Shown in pieces: positions 49,405 to 59,842 of a stretch of 64,000 nucleotides of DNA. Each line of letters opens with the position of its first letter. Within the stretch, counting starts at the first letter, position 1. A program made the translations under genes and the position numbers. The notes beneath the pieces are model-generated. The model was given only the letters and a program-made list of their open reading frames with translations, had not been told where the DNA came from and searched no databases. The stretch comes from Nomia melanderi (Eukaryota; Arthropoda; Insecta; Hymenoptera; Halictidae): assembly GCF_051020985.1 (NCBI RefSeq), contig NW_027475169.1, forward strand, positions 434,001 to 498,000. Direction: 5' to 3'.

Positions 49405-50153
49405 GGGTCGGACACTCAGGGTCAGGGAAAAATCCAATATATATCTGGTGATACCTCGGGTGCTATAACAGATAGCGCAATAAACCAAAGTGAATTATCT
49501 GCAGGAGGCCCTGGCGCATGAATCTGTGCAGCGGAAACGACCTCGGACCACCAGGGGCAGAGAAAACCACCGTCTCATGGGGCCGGACGCTCAGGGTTAG
49601 GGAAGAATCCATTATAAATCTGGTGATATCTCGGGTGCTGTTACAGATAGCCTAATAAATCAAAGTGCATTGTCTGCAGGAGGCCTTGGAGCATGAATCT
49701 GTGCAGCGGGAACGACCTCGGACCACCAGGGGGCGAGAAAACCACCGTGTCAGGGGGTCGGACACTCAGGGTCAGGGAAAAATCCAATATATATCTGGTG
49801 ATACCTCGGGTGCTATAACAGATAGCGCAATAAACCAAAGTGAATTATCTGCAGGAGGCCCTGGCGCATGAATCTGTGCAGCGGAAACGACCTCGGACCA
49901 CCAGGGGCAGAGAAAACCACCGTCTGATGGGGCCGGACGCTCAGGGTTAGGGAAGAATCCATTATAAATCTGGTGATATCTCGGGTGCTGTTACAGATAG
50001 CCTAATAAATCAAAGTGCATTGTCTGCAGGAGGCCTTGGAGCATGAATCTGTGCAGCGGGAACGACCTCGGACCACCAGGGGGCGAGAAAACCACCGTGT
50101 CAGGGGGTCGGACACTCAGGGTCAGGGAAAAATCCAATATATATCTGGTGATA
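49405..50153. repeat. Local two-unit (350-bp) tandem duplication
   Basis: 49405-49803 matches 49755-50153 with few substitutions (for example CTGATGG for CTCATGG, and GTGTCAGGGGG for GTCTCATGGGG). Both copies carry GGATACCTCGGGTGCTATAAC or its neighbours plus the GGACGCTCAGGGTTAGG unit. The ranges overlap, as expected for a true tandem. Confidence 0.87.
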
Positions 50154-50298
50154 TCTCGGTTGCTATTAGAGATAGCGAAATAAATCAAAGTGCATTGCTG
50201 CAGGAGGCCCTGGCGCATGAATCTGGGCAGCGGGAACGACCTCGGACCACCAGGGGCCGAGAAAACCACCGTCAAATGGGGCCAGTCTGTCAGGGTCA
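49817..50298. repeat. 2.75-unit block with a 174-bp unit, copy 2
   Basis: Copy of 43520-44001, including the same one-base loss at 50197/50198. Downstream of 50298 it switches abruptly to sequence matching 46101 onward. Confidence 0.9.
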
Positions 50299-50791
50299 AG
50301 GGAAAATCCAATATATATCTGGTGATATCTCCGGTGCTATTAGAGATAGCGCAATAAACAAAAATGAATTATCTGCAGGAGGCCCTGGCGCCTGATTCTG
50401 TGCAGCGGGAACGACCTCGGACCACCAGGGGCCGAGAAAACCACCGTCTCATGGGGCCGGACCCACAGGGTCAGGGAAAAATCCAATACATATCTGGTGA
50501 TATCTCGGGTGCTATTAGATAGCGCAATAAATCAAAGTGCATTGACTGCATGAGGCCCTGGCGGATGAATGTGTGCAGCAGGAACGATCTCGGAGCACCA
50601 GGGGCCGAGAAAGCCACCGTCTCATGGGGCCGGGCTGTCAGGGTCAGGGAAAAATCCAATATATATCTGGTGATATCTCGGGTGCTATTACAGATAGCGC
50701 AATAAACCAAAGTGAATTGTCTGCAGGAAGCCCTGGCGCATGAATCTGTTCAGCGGGATCGACCTCGGACCACGAGGGACCGAGAAAACCA
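50291..50791. repeat. 2.9-unit block with a 173-bp unit, copy 2
   Basis: Copy of 46094-46594 with the same two-base loss at about 50517. Small differences include GGCGCCTGATTCTG for GGCGCCAGAATCTG and GACTGCATGAGG for GACTACAGGAGG. Confidence 0.88.
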
Positions 50792-51213
50792 CCGTCTCAT
50801 GTGGCCGGACACTCAGGGTCAGGGGAAAATCCAATATATATCTAGTGATATCTCGGGTGCAATTACAGATAGCGCAATAAATCAAAGTGCATTGTCTGTA
50901 GGAGGCCCTGGCGCATGAATCTTTGCAGCGGGAACAACCTCGGACCACCAGGGGCCGAGAAAACCACCGTCTCATGTGGCCGGACACTCAGGCTCAGGGA
51001 AAAATCCAATATATATCTGGTGATATCTCGGGTGCTATTAGAGATGGCGCAATAAATCAAAGTGCATTGTCTGCAGGAGGCCCTGATGGATGAATGTGTG
51101 CAGCAGCAACGACCTCAGACCACCAGGGGCCGAGAAAATTACAGATATTCGGAATCCGTCACCTAAGGTCATGTAAAAATCCAGCATATATCTGGTGATA
51201 TCTCGGGTGCTAT
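50781..51213. repeat. 2.5-unit block, copy 1 (18-unit spacing)
   Basis: Matches 53929-54361 with about two mismatches. Marks are CATGTGGCCGGAC, ATCTAGTGATATC, GTGCAATTACAG, GGAACAACC, AGATGGCGC, CCCTGATGGATG and GCAGCAACG, leading into a cassette unit. Confidence 0.87.
51130..51190. repeat. Divergent-cassette unit, representative of the GATATTCGG sublineage
   Basis: Reads GAAAATTACAGATATTCGG, then AATCCGTCACC, GGTCATGTAAAAATCC and AGCATATATC. Cassette units of this type are near 43267, 44669, 45191, 45893, 51136, 51486, 53762, 54287, 54637, 55684, 55862, 57784 and 57962. The T-rich type is near 25946, 37490, 37669, 39067, 51837 and 54985. This gives 19 in total, all of ordinary unit length. 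Confidence 0.88.
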
Positions 51214-51631
51214 TAGAGATAGCGCGATATATCAAAGTGCATTGTCTGCAGGAGGCCCTGGCGCATGAATCTGTGCAGCGGGAACGACCTCGGACCACCA
51301 GGGGCCGAAAAAACCACCAACTCATGGGGCCGGACTGTCAGGGTCAGGGTAAAATCCAATATATATCTGGTGATATCTCGGGTGTTATTAGAGATAGCGC
51401 AATAAACCAAAGTGCATTGTCTGCAGGAGGCACTGGCGAATGAATCTGTGCAGCAGGAACGACCTCGGACCACCAGGGGCCGAGAAAATTACAGATATTC
51501 GGAATCCGTCACCTAAGGTCATGTAAAAATCCAGCATATATCTGGTGATATCTCGGGTGCTATTAGAGATAGCGCGATATATAAAAGTGCATTGTCTGCA
51601 GGAGGCCCTGGCGCATGAATCTGTGCAGCGG

Positions 51632-52298
51632 GAACGACCTCGGACCACCAGGGGCCGAAAAAACCACCAACTCATGGGGCCGGATTGTCAGGGTCAGGGT
51701 AAAATCCAATATATATCTGGTGATATCTCTGGTGTTATTAGAGATAGCGCAATAAACCAAAGTGCATTGTCTGCAGGAGGCCCTGACGCATGAATCTGTG
51801 CAGCTCGAACGACCTCGGACCACCTGGGGCCGAGAAAATTACAGCTTTTCCGTATCCGTCGCCCAAGGTCATGTAAAAATCCGGCATATATCTGTTGATA
51901 TCTCGGGTGATATTGCAGATAGAGCGATAAATCAAAGTGTATTGTCTGCAGGAAGCCCTAGCGCATGAATCTGTGCAGCGGGAACGACCTCGGACCACCA
52001 TTGGCCGAGAAAACTACCGTCTCATGGGGCCGGACACTCAGGGTCACGGAAAAATCCAATATATATCTGGTGATATCTCGGGTGCTATTAGAGATAGCGG
52101 AATAAATAAAAGTGCATTGTCTGCAGGAGGTCCTAGCGCATGAATCTGTGCAGTGGGGACGACCTCGGACCCACAGGAGCCAAGAAAATCACCTTCTCAT
52201 GAGGCCGGACTGTCAGGGTCAGGGAAAAATCCAATATATATCTGGTGATATCTCGGGTGCTATTATAGATAGCGCAATAAATCAAAGTGCATTGTCTG
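51632..52298. repeat. 3.8-unit block, copy 1 (18-unit spacing)
   Basis: Matches 54780-55446. It contains a unit with CCACCAACTC and GTGTTATTAG, a T-rich cassette unit (CAGCTTTTC), a unit with CCATTGGCC, TAGCGGAATAAATAAAAG and GGTCCTAGC, and a unit with GTGCAGTGGGGACG, GACCCACAGGAGCCAAG and CATGAGGCC. Confidence 0.87.
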
Positions 52299-52930
52299 CA
52301 GGAGGCCCCGGCGCATGAATCTGTGCAGCGGGATCGACCTCGGACCACCAGGGGCCGAGAAAATCACCGTCTCATGGGGTCGGACACTCAGGGTCAGGGC
52401 AAAATCCAATATATATCTGGTGATATCTCGGGTGCTATTATAGATAGCGCAATAAATCAAAGTGCATTGTCTGCAGGAGGCCCCGGCGCATGAATCTGTG
52501 CAGCGGGATCGACCTCGGACCACCAGGGTCCGAGAAAATCACCGTCTCATGGGGTCGGACACTCAGGGTCAGGGAAAAATCCAATATATATCTGCTGATA
52601 TCTCGGGTGCTATTACAGATAGCGCAATAAATCAAAGTGCATTGTCTGTAGGAGGCCCTGGCGCATGACTCTGTGCAGCGTGATCGACCTCGGACCACCA
52701 GGGGCCGAGAAAATCACCGTCTCATGGGGCCGGGCTGTCAGGGTCAGGGAAAAATCCAATATATATCTGGTGATATCTCGGGTGCTATTACAGATAGCGC
52801 AATAAACCAAAGTGAATTGTCTGCAGGAAGCCCTGGCGCATGAATCTGTTCAGCGGGATCGACCTCGGACCACGAGGGACCGAGAAAACCATCGACACAT
52901 GGGGCCGGACTGTCCGGGTCAAGGAAAACT

Positions 52931-53592
52931 CCAATACATATCTGGTGATATCTCGGGTGCTATTAGATAGCGCAATAAATCAAAGTGCATTGACTGCAGG
53001 AGGCCCTGGCGGATGAATGTGTGCAGCAGGAACGATCTCGGAGCACCAGGGGCCGAGAAAGCCACCGTCTCATGGGGCCGGGCTGTCAGGGTCAGGGAAA
53101 AATCCAATATATATCTGGTGATATCTCGGGTGCTATTACAGATAGCGCAACAAACCAAAGTGAATTGTCTGCAGGAAGCCCTGGCGCATGAATCTGTTCA
53201 GCGGGATCGACCTCGGACCACGAGGGACCGAGAAAACCATCGACACATGGGGCCGGACTGTCCGGGTCAAGGAAAAATCCAATATATATCTGGTGATATC
53301 TCGGGTGCTATTAGAGATAGCGCAATAAATCAAAGTGCATTGTCTGTAGGAGACCCTGGCGCATGAATCTGTGCAGCGGGATCGACCTCGGACCACCAGG
53401 GGCCGAGAAAACCACCGACACTTGGGGCCGGACACTCAGGGTCGGGGAAAAATTCAATATATATCTGGTGATATCTCGGCTGCTCTTACAGATAGCGCAC
53501 TAACCCAAAGTGAATTATCTGCAGGGGGCCCTAGCACATGAATCTGTGAAGCGGGTACGACCTCGGACCACCAGGGGCCGAGAAAACCACCG
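52931..53592. repeat. 3.8-unit block, copy 2 (38-unit spacing)
   Basis: Copy of 46286-46947 with the same two-base loss near 52965. The offset of 6,645 bp is 38 units minus 5 bp, as predicted from the intervening short units. Confidence 0.88.
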
Positions 53593-53928
53593 ACAAATGG
53601 GGTCGGACACTCAGGGTCAGGGGAAAATCCAATATATATCTGGTGATATCTCGGGTGCTATTACAGATCGCGCAATAAATCATAGTGCATTGTCTGTAGG
53701 AGGCATTGGCGAATGAATCTGTGCAGCAGGAACGACCTCGGACCACCAGGGGCCGAGAAAATTACAGATATTCGGAATCCGTCACCCAAGGTCATGTAAA
53801 AATCCAGCATATATCTGGTGATATCTCGGGTGCTATTGGAGATACCGCAATAAACCAAAGTGAATTATCTGCAGGAGGCCCTGGCGCATGAATCTGTGCA
53901 GCGGGAACGACCTCGGACCCCCAGGGGT

Positions 53929-54361
53929 CGAGAAAACCACCGTCTCATGTGGCCGGACACTCAGGGTCAGGGGAAAATCCAATATATATCTAGTGATATC
54001 TCGGGTGCAATTACAGATAGCGCAATAAATCAAAGTGCATTGTCTGTAGGAGGCCCTGGCGCATGAATCTTTGCAGCGGGAACAACCTCGGACCACCAGG
54101 GGCCGAGAAAACCAACGTCTCATGTGGCCGGACACTCAGGCTCAGGGAAAAATCCAATATATATCTGGTGATATCTCGGGTGCTATTAGAGATGGCGCAA
54201 TAAATCAAAGTGCATTGTCTGCAGGAGGCCCTGATGGATGAATGTGTGCAGCAGCAACGACCTCGGACCACCAGGGGCCGAGAAAATTACAGATATTCGG
54301 AATCCGTCACCTAAGGTCATGTAAAAATCCAGCATATATCTGGTGATATCTCGGGTGCTAT
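53929..54361. repeat. 2.5-unit block, copy 2 (18-unit spacing)
   Basis: Copy of 50781-51213, offset 3,148 bp because the 173-bp unit near 52965 lies between. Differences seen are CCAACGTC for CCACCGTC and CCTCGGACC for CCTCAGACC. Confidence 0.87.
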
Positions 54362-54779
54362 TGCAGATAGCGCAATAAACCAAAGTGAATTGTCTGCAGG
54401 AAGCCCTGACGCATGAATCTGTTCAGCGGGATCGACCTCGAACCACGAGGGACCGAGAAAACCACCAACTCATGGGGCCGGACTGTCAGGGTCAGGGTAA
54501 AATCCAATATATATCTGGTGATATCTCGGGTGTTATTAGAGATAGCGCAATAAACCAAAGTGCATTGTCTGCAGGAGGCACTGGCGAATGAATCTGTGCA
54601 GCAGGAACGACCTCGGACCACCAGGGGCCGAGAAAATTACAGATATTCGGAATCCGTCACCTAAGGTCATGTAAAAATCCAGCATATATCTGGTGATATC
54701 TCCGGTGTTATTAGAGATAGCGCAATAAACCAAAGTGCATTGTCTGCAGGAGGCCCTGACGCATGAATCTGTGCAGCTC

Positions 54780-55446
54780 GAACGACCTCGGACCACCAGG
54801 GGCCGAAAAAACCACCAACTCATGGGGCCGGACTGTCAGGGTCAGTGTAAAATCCAATATATATCTGGTGATATCTCGGGTGTTATTAGAGATAGCGCAA
54901 TAAACCAAAGTGCATTGTCTGCAGGAGGCCCTGACGCATGAATCTGTGCAGCTCGAACGACCTCGGACCACCTGGGGCCGAGAAAATTACAGCTTTTCGG
55001 TATCCGTCGCCCAAGGTCATGTAAAAATCCGGCATATATCTGTTGATATCTCGGGTGATATTGCAGATAGAGCGATAAATCAAAGTGTATTGTCTGCAGG
55101 AAGCCCTAGCGCATGAATCTGTGCAGCGGGAACGACCTCGGACCACCATTGGCCGAGAAAACTACCGTCTCATGGGGCCGGACACTCAGGGTCACGGAAA
55201 AATCCAATATATATCTGGTGATATCTCGGGTGCTATTAGAGATAGCGGAATAAATAAAAGTGCATTGTCTGCAGGAGGTCCTAGCGCATGAATCTGTGCA
55301 GTGGGGACGACCTCGGACCCACAGGAGCCAAGAAAATCACCTTCTCATGAGGCCGGACTGTCAGGGTCAGGGAAAAATCCAATATATATCTGGTGATATC
55401 TCGGGTGCTATTATAGATAGCGCAATAAATCAAAGTGCATTGTCTG
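54780..55446. repeat. 3.8-unit block, copy 2 (18-unit spacing)
   Basis: Copy of 51632-52298 with about four substitutions. Both copies keep the T-rich cassette subtype, unlike their neighbours, which carry GATATTCGG. Confidence 0.87.
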
Positions 55447-55549
55447 TAGGAGGCCCTGGCGCATGAATCTGTGCAGCGGGAACGACATCGGACCACCAGG
55501 TGGCGAGAAAACTTCCGTCACATGGGGCCGGACTGTCAGGGTCAGGGAA

Positions 55550-57203
55550 AAATACAACATATATCTGGTGATATCTCGGGTGCTATTACAGATAGCGCAA
55601 TAAATCAAAGTGCATTGTCTGTAGGAGGCACTGGCGAATGAATCTGTGCAGCAGGAACTACATCGGACCACCTGGGGCCGAGAAAATTAAAGATATTCAG
55701 AATCCGTCACCCAAGGTCCTGTAAATATCCCGCATATATCTGGTGATATCTCGGGTGCTATTACAGTTAGCGCAATAAACCAAAGTGCATTGTCTGTAGC
55801 AGGCCCTGGCGCATGAATCTGTGCAGCGGGAACGACCTCGGACCACCAGGGGCCGAGAAAATTACAGATATTCGGAATCCGTCACCCAAGGTTATGTAAA
55901 AATCCAGCATATATCTGGTGATATGTCGGGTGCTACTAGAGATAGCGCAATAAACCAAAGTGAATTATCTGCAGGAGGCCCTGGCGCATGAATCTGTGCA
56001 GCGGGAACGACCTCGGACCCCCAGGGGTCGAGAAAACCACCGTCTCATGTGGCCGGACACTCAGGGTCAGGGGAAAATCCGATATATATCTGGTGATATC
56101 TCCGGTGCTATTAGAGATAGCGCAATAAATCAAAGTGCATTATCTATAGGAGGCCCTGGCACATGAATCTGTGCCGCGGGAACGACCTCGGACCACCATA
56201 GGCCGAGAAAACAACCGTCTCATGGGGCCGGACACTCAGGGTCAGGGCAAAATCCAATATATATCTGGTGATATCTCGGGTGCTATTACAGATAGCGCAA
56301 TAAATCAAAGTGCATTGTCTGTATGAGGCCCTGGCGCATGAATCTGTGCAGCGGGAACCACCTCGGACCACCAGGGGCCGAGAAGACCACCGTCTCAGGG
56401 GGTCGGACACTCAGGGTCAGGGAAAAATCCAATATATATCTGGTGATATCTCGGGTGCTATTACAGATAGCGCAGTAAATCAAAGTGCATTGTCTGTAGG
56501 AGGCCCTGGCGCATGACTCTGTGCAGCGGGATCGACCTCGGACCACCAGGGGCCGAGAAAATCACCGTCTCATGGGGCCGGACTGTCAGGGTCAGGGAAA
56601 AATCCAATATATATCTGGTGATATCTCGGGTGCTATTAGAGATAGCGAAATAAATCAAAGTGCATTGTCTGCAGGAGGCCCTAGCGCATGAATCTGTGCA
56701 GCGGGAACGACCTCGGACCACCATTGGCCGAGAAAACTACCGTCTCATGGGGCCGGACACTCAGGGTCACGGAAAAATCCAATATATATCAGGTGATATC
56801 TCGGGTGCTATTAGAGATAGCGGAATAAATAAAAGTGCATTGTCTGCAGGAGGTCCTAGCGCATGAATCTGTGCAGTGGGGACGACCTCGGACCCATAGG
56901 AGCCAAGAAAATCACCTTCTCATGAGGCCGGACTGTCAGGGTCAGGGAAAAATCCAATATATATATGGTGATATCTCGGGTGCTACTACAGATAGCGCAA
57001 TAAATCAAAGTGCATTATCTATAGGAGGCCCTGGCACATGAATCTGTGCCGCGGGAACGACCTCGGACCACCAGGGGCCGAGAAGACCACCGTCTCAGGG
57101 GGTCGGGCACTCAGGGTCAGGGAAAAATCCAATATATATCTGGTGATATCTCGGGTGCTATTACAGATAGCGCAATAAATCAAAGTGCATTGTCTGTAGG
57201 AGG
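55550..57203. repeat. 9.5-unit block, copy 1 (12-unit spacing)
   Basis: Matches 57650-59303 at an offset of 2,100 bp with roughly 15-25 substitutions by eye. It includes two consecutive cassette units, a CCCCCAGGGGTCGAG unit, units with TCTATAGGAGGCCCTGGCACATG and GTGCCGCGGG, TGTATGAGGCCC, GAAGACCACC with CTCAGGGGGTCGG, GCATGACTCTG, the CCATTGGCC unit and the GGACCCATAGGAGCC unit. Confidence 0.9.
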
Positions 57204-57649
57204 CACTGGCGAATGATTCTGTGCTGCGGGATCGACCTCGGACAACCAGGGGCTGAGAAAACCACCGACACATGGGGCCGGACTGTCAGGGTCAAGGAAA
57301 AATCCAATATATATCTAGTGATATCTCGGGTGCTATTACAGATAGCGCACTAAACCAAAGTGAATTATCTGCAGGGGGCCCTGGCGCATGAATCTGTGCA
57401 GCGGGAACGACCTCGGACCACCAGGGGCCGAGAAAACCACCGACACATGGGGTCGGACTGTCGGGGTCGGGGAAAAATCCAATATATATCTGGTGATATC
57501 TCGGGTGCTATTACAGATAGCGCAATAAATCAAAGTGCATTGTCTGTAGGAGGCCCTGGCGCATGAATCTGTGCAGCGGGAACGACCTCGGACCACCAGG
57601 GGCCGAGAAAACCACCGACACATGGGGTCGGACTGTCGGGGTCGGGGAA
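57204..57649. repeat. 2.5 units between the two 12-unit spaced copies
   Basis: Contains a unit with GAATGATTCTGTGCTGCGGG and CGGACAACC, then two successive units with ACACATGGGGTCGGACTGTCGG and GGTCGGGG. These last two (about 57390-57724) are near-identical neighbours, so they are probably a single-unit duplication. Confidence 0.8.
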
Positions 57650-59303
57650 AAATCCAATATATATCTGGTGATATCTCGGGTGCTATTACAGATAGCGCAA
57701 TAAATCAAAGTGCATTGTCTGTAGGAGGCACTGGCGAATGAATCTGTGCAGCAGGAACTACATCGGACCACCAGGGGCCGAGAAAATTACAGATATTCAG
57801 AATCCGTCACCCAAGGTCCTGTAAATATCCCGCATATATCTGGTGATATCTCGGGTGCTATTACAGATAGCGCAATAAACCAAAGTGCATTGTCTGTAGG
57901 AGGCCCTGGCGCATGAATCTGTGCAGCGGGAACGACCTCGGACCACCAGGGGCCGAGAAAATTACAGATATTCGGAATCCGTCACCCAAGGTTATGTAAA
58001 AATCCAGCATATATCTGGTGATATCTCGGGTGCTACTAGAGATAGCGCAATAAACCAAAGTGAATTATCTGCAGGAGGCCCTGGCGCATGAATCTGTGCA
58101 GCGGGAACGACCTCGGACCCCCAGGGGTCGAGAAAACCACCGTCTCATGTGGCCGGACACTCAGGGTCAGGGGAAAATCCGATATATATCTGGTGATATC
58201 TCCGGTGCTATTAGAGATAGCGCAATAAATCAAAGTGCATTATCTATAGGAGGCCCTGGCACATGAATCTGTGCCGCGGGAACGACCTCGGACCACCATG
58301 GGCCGAGAAAACAACCGTCTCATGGGGCCGGACACTCAGGGTCAGGGCAAAATCCAATATATATCTGGTGATATCTCGGGTGCTATTACAGATAGCGCAA
58401 TAAATCAAAGTGCATTGTCTGTATGAGGCCCTGGCGCATGAATCTGTGCAGCGGGAACGACCTCGGACCACCAGGGGCCGAGAAGACCACCGTCTCAGGG
58501 GGTCGGACACTCAGGGTCAGGGAAAAATCCAATATATATCTGGTGATATCTCGGGTGCTATTACAGATAGCGGAATAAATCAAAGTGCATTGTCTGTAGG
58601 AGGCCCTGGCGCATGACTCTGTGCAGCGGGATCGACCTCGGACCACCAGGGGCAGAGAAAATCACCGTCTCATGGGGCCGGACTGTCAGGGTCAGGGAAA
58701 AATCCAATATATATCTGGTGATATCTCGGGTGCTATTAGAGATAGCGAAATAAATCAAAGAGCATTGTCTGCAGGAGGCCCTTGCGCATGAATCTGTGCA
58801 GCGGGAACGACCTCGGACCACCATTGGCCGAGAAAACTACCGTCTCATGGGGCCGGACACTCAGGGTCACGGAAAAATCCAATATATATCTGGTGATATC
58901 TCGGGTGCTATTAGAGATAGCGGAATAAATAAAAGTGCATTGTCTGCAGGAGGTCCTAGCGCATGAATCTGTGCAGTGGGGACGACCTCGGACCCATAGG
59001 AGCCAAGAAAATCACCTGCTCATGAGGCCGGACTGTCAGGGTCAGGGAAAAATCCAATATATATATGGTGATATCTCGGGTGCTACTACAGATAGCGCAA
59101 TAAATCAAAGTGCATTATCTATAGGAGGCCCTGGCACATGAATCTGTGCCGCGGGGACGACCTCGGACCACCAGGGGCCGAGAAGACCACCGTCTCAGGG
59201 GGTCGGGCACTCAGGGTCAGGGAAAAATCCAATATATATCTGGTGATATCTCGGGTGCTATTACAGATAGCGCAATAAATCAAAGTGCATTGTCTGTAGG
59301 AGG
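57650..59303. repeat. 9.5-unit block, copy 2 (12-unit spacing)
   Basis: Copy of 55550-57203. Differences seen include ACCAGGGGC for ACCTGGGGC, TTACAGATATTC for TTAAAGATATTC, GGAATAAATC for GCAGTAAATC, and GGCAGAG for GGCCGAG. The pair is clearly older than the 14.4-18.7 kb pair, which has the same 2,100-bp spacing. Confidence 0.9.
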
Positions 59304-59842
59304 CCCTGCCGCATGACTCTGTGCAGCGGGATCGACCTCGGACCACCAAGGGCCGAGAAAATCACCGTCTCATGGGGCCGGACTGTCAGGGTCAGGGAAA
59401 AATCCAATATATATCTGGTGTTATCTCGGGTGCTATTAGAGATAGCGAAATAAATCAAAGTGCATTGTCTGCAGGAGGCCCTAGCGCATGAATCTGTGCA
59501 GCGGGAACGACCTCGGACCACCATTGGCCGAGAAACCTACCGTCTGATGGGGCCGGACACTCAGGGTCACGGAAAAATCCAATATATATCTGGTGATATC
59601 TCGGGTGCTATTAGAGATATCGGAATAAATAAAAGTGCATTGTCTGCAGGAGGTCCTAGCGCATGAATCTGTGTAGTGGGGACGACCTCGGACCCACAGG
59701 AGCCAAGAAAATCACCTTCTCATGAGGCCGGACTGTCAGGGTCAGGGAAAAATCCAATATATATCTGGTGATATCTCGGGTACTATTCGAGATAGCGCAA
59801 TAAATCAAAGTTCATTGTCTGTAGGAGGCCCTGGCGCATGAA
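59286..59842. repeat. 3.2-unit block, copy 1 (14-unit spacing)
   Basis: Matches 61736-62292. Marks are CCCTGCCGCATGACTC, GGTGTTATCTC, TAGCGAAATAAATC, CCATTGGCC, GTCTGATGGGG, AGATATCGGAATAAATAAAAG, GTGTAGTGGGG and GGTACTATTCGAG with AAAGTTCATTG. Confidence 0.88.
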
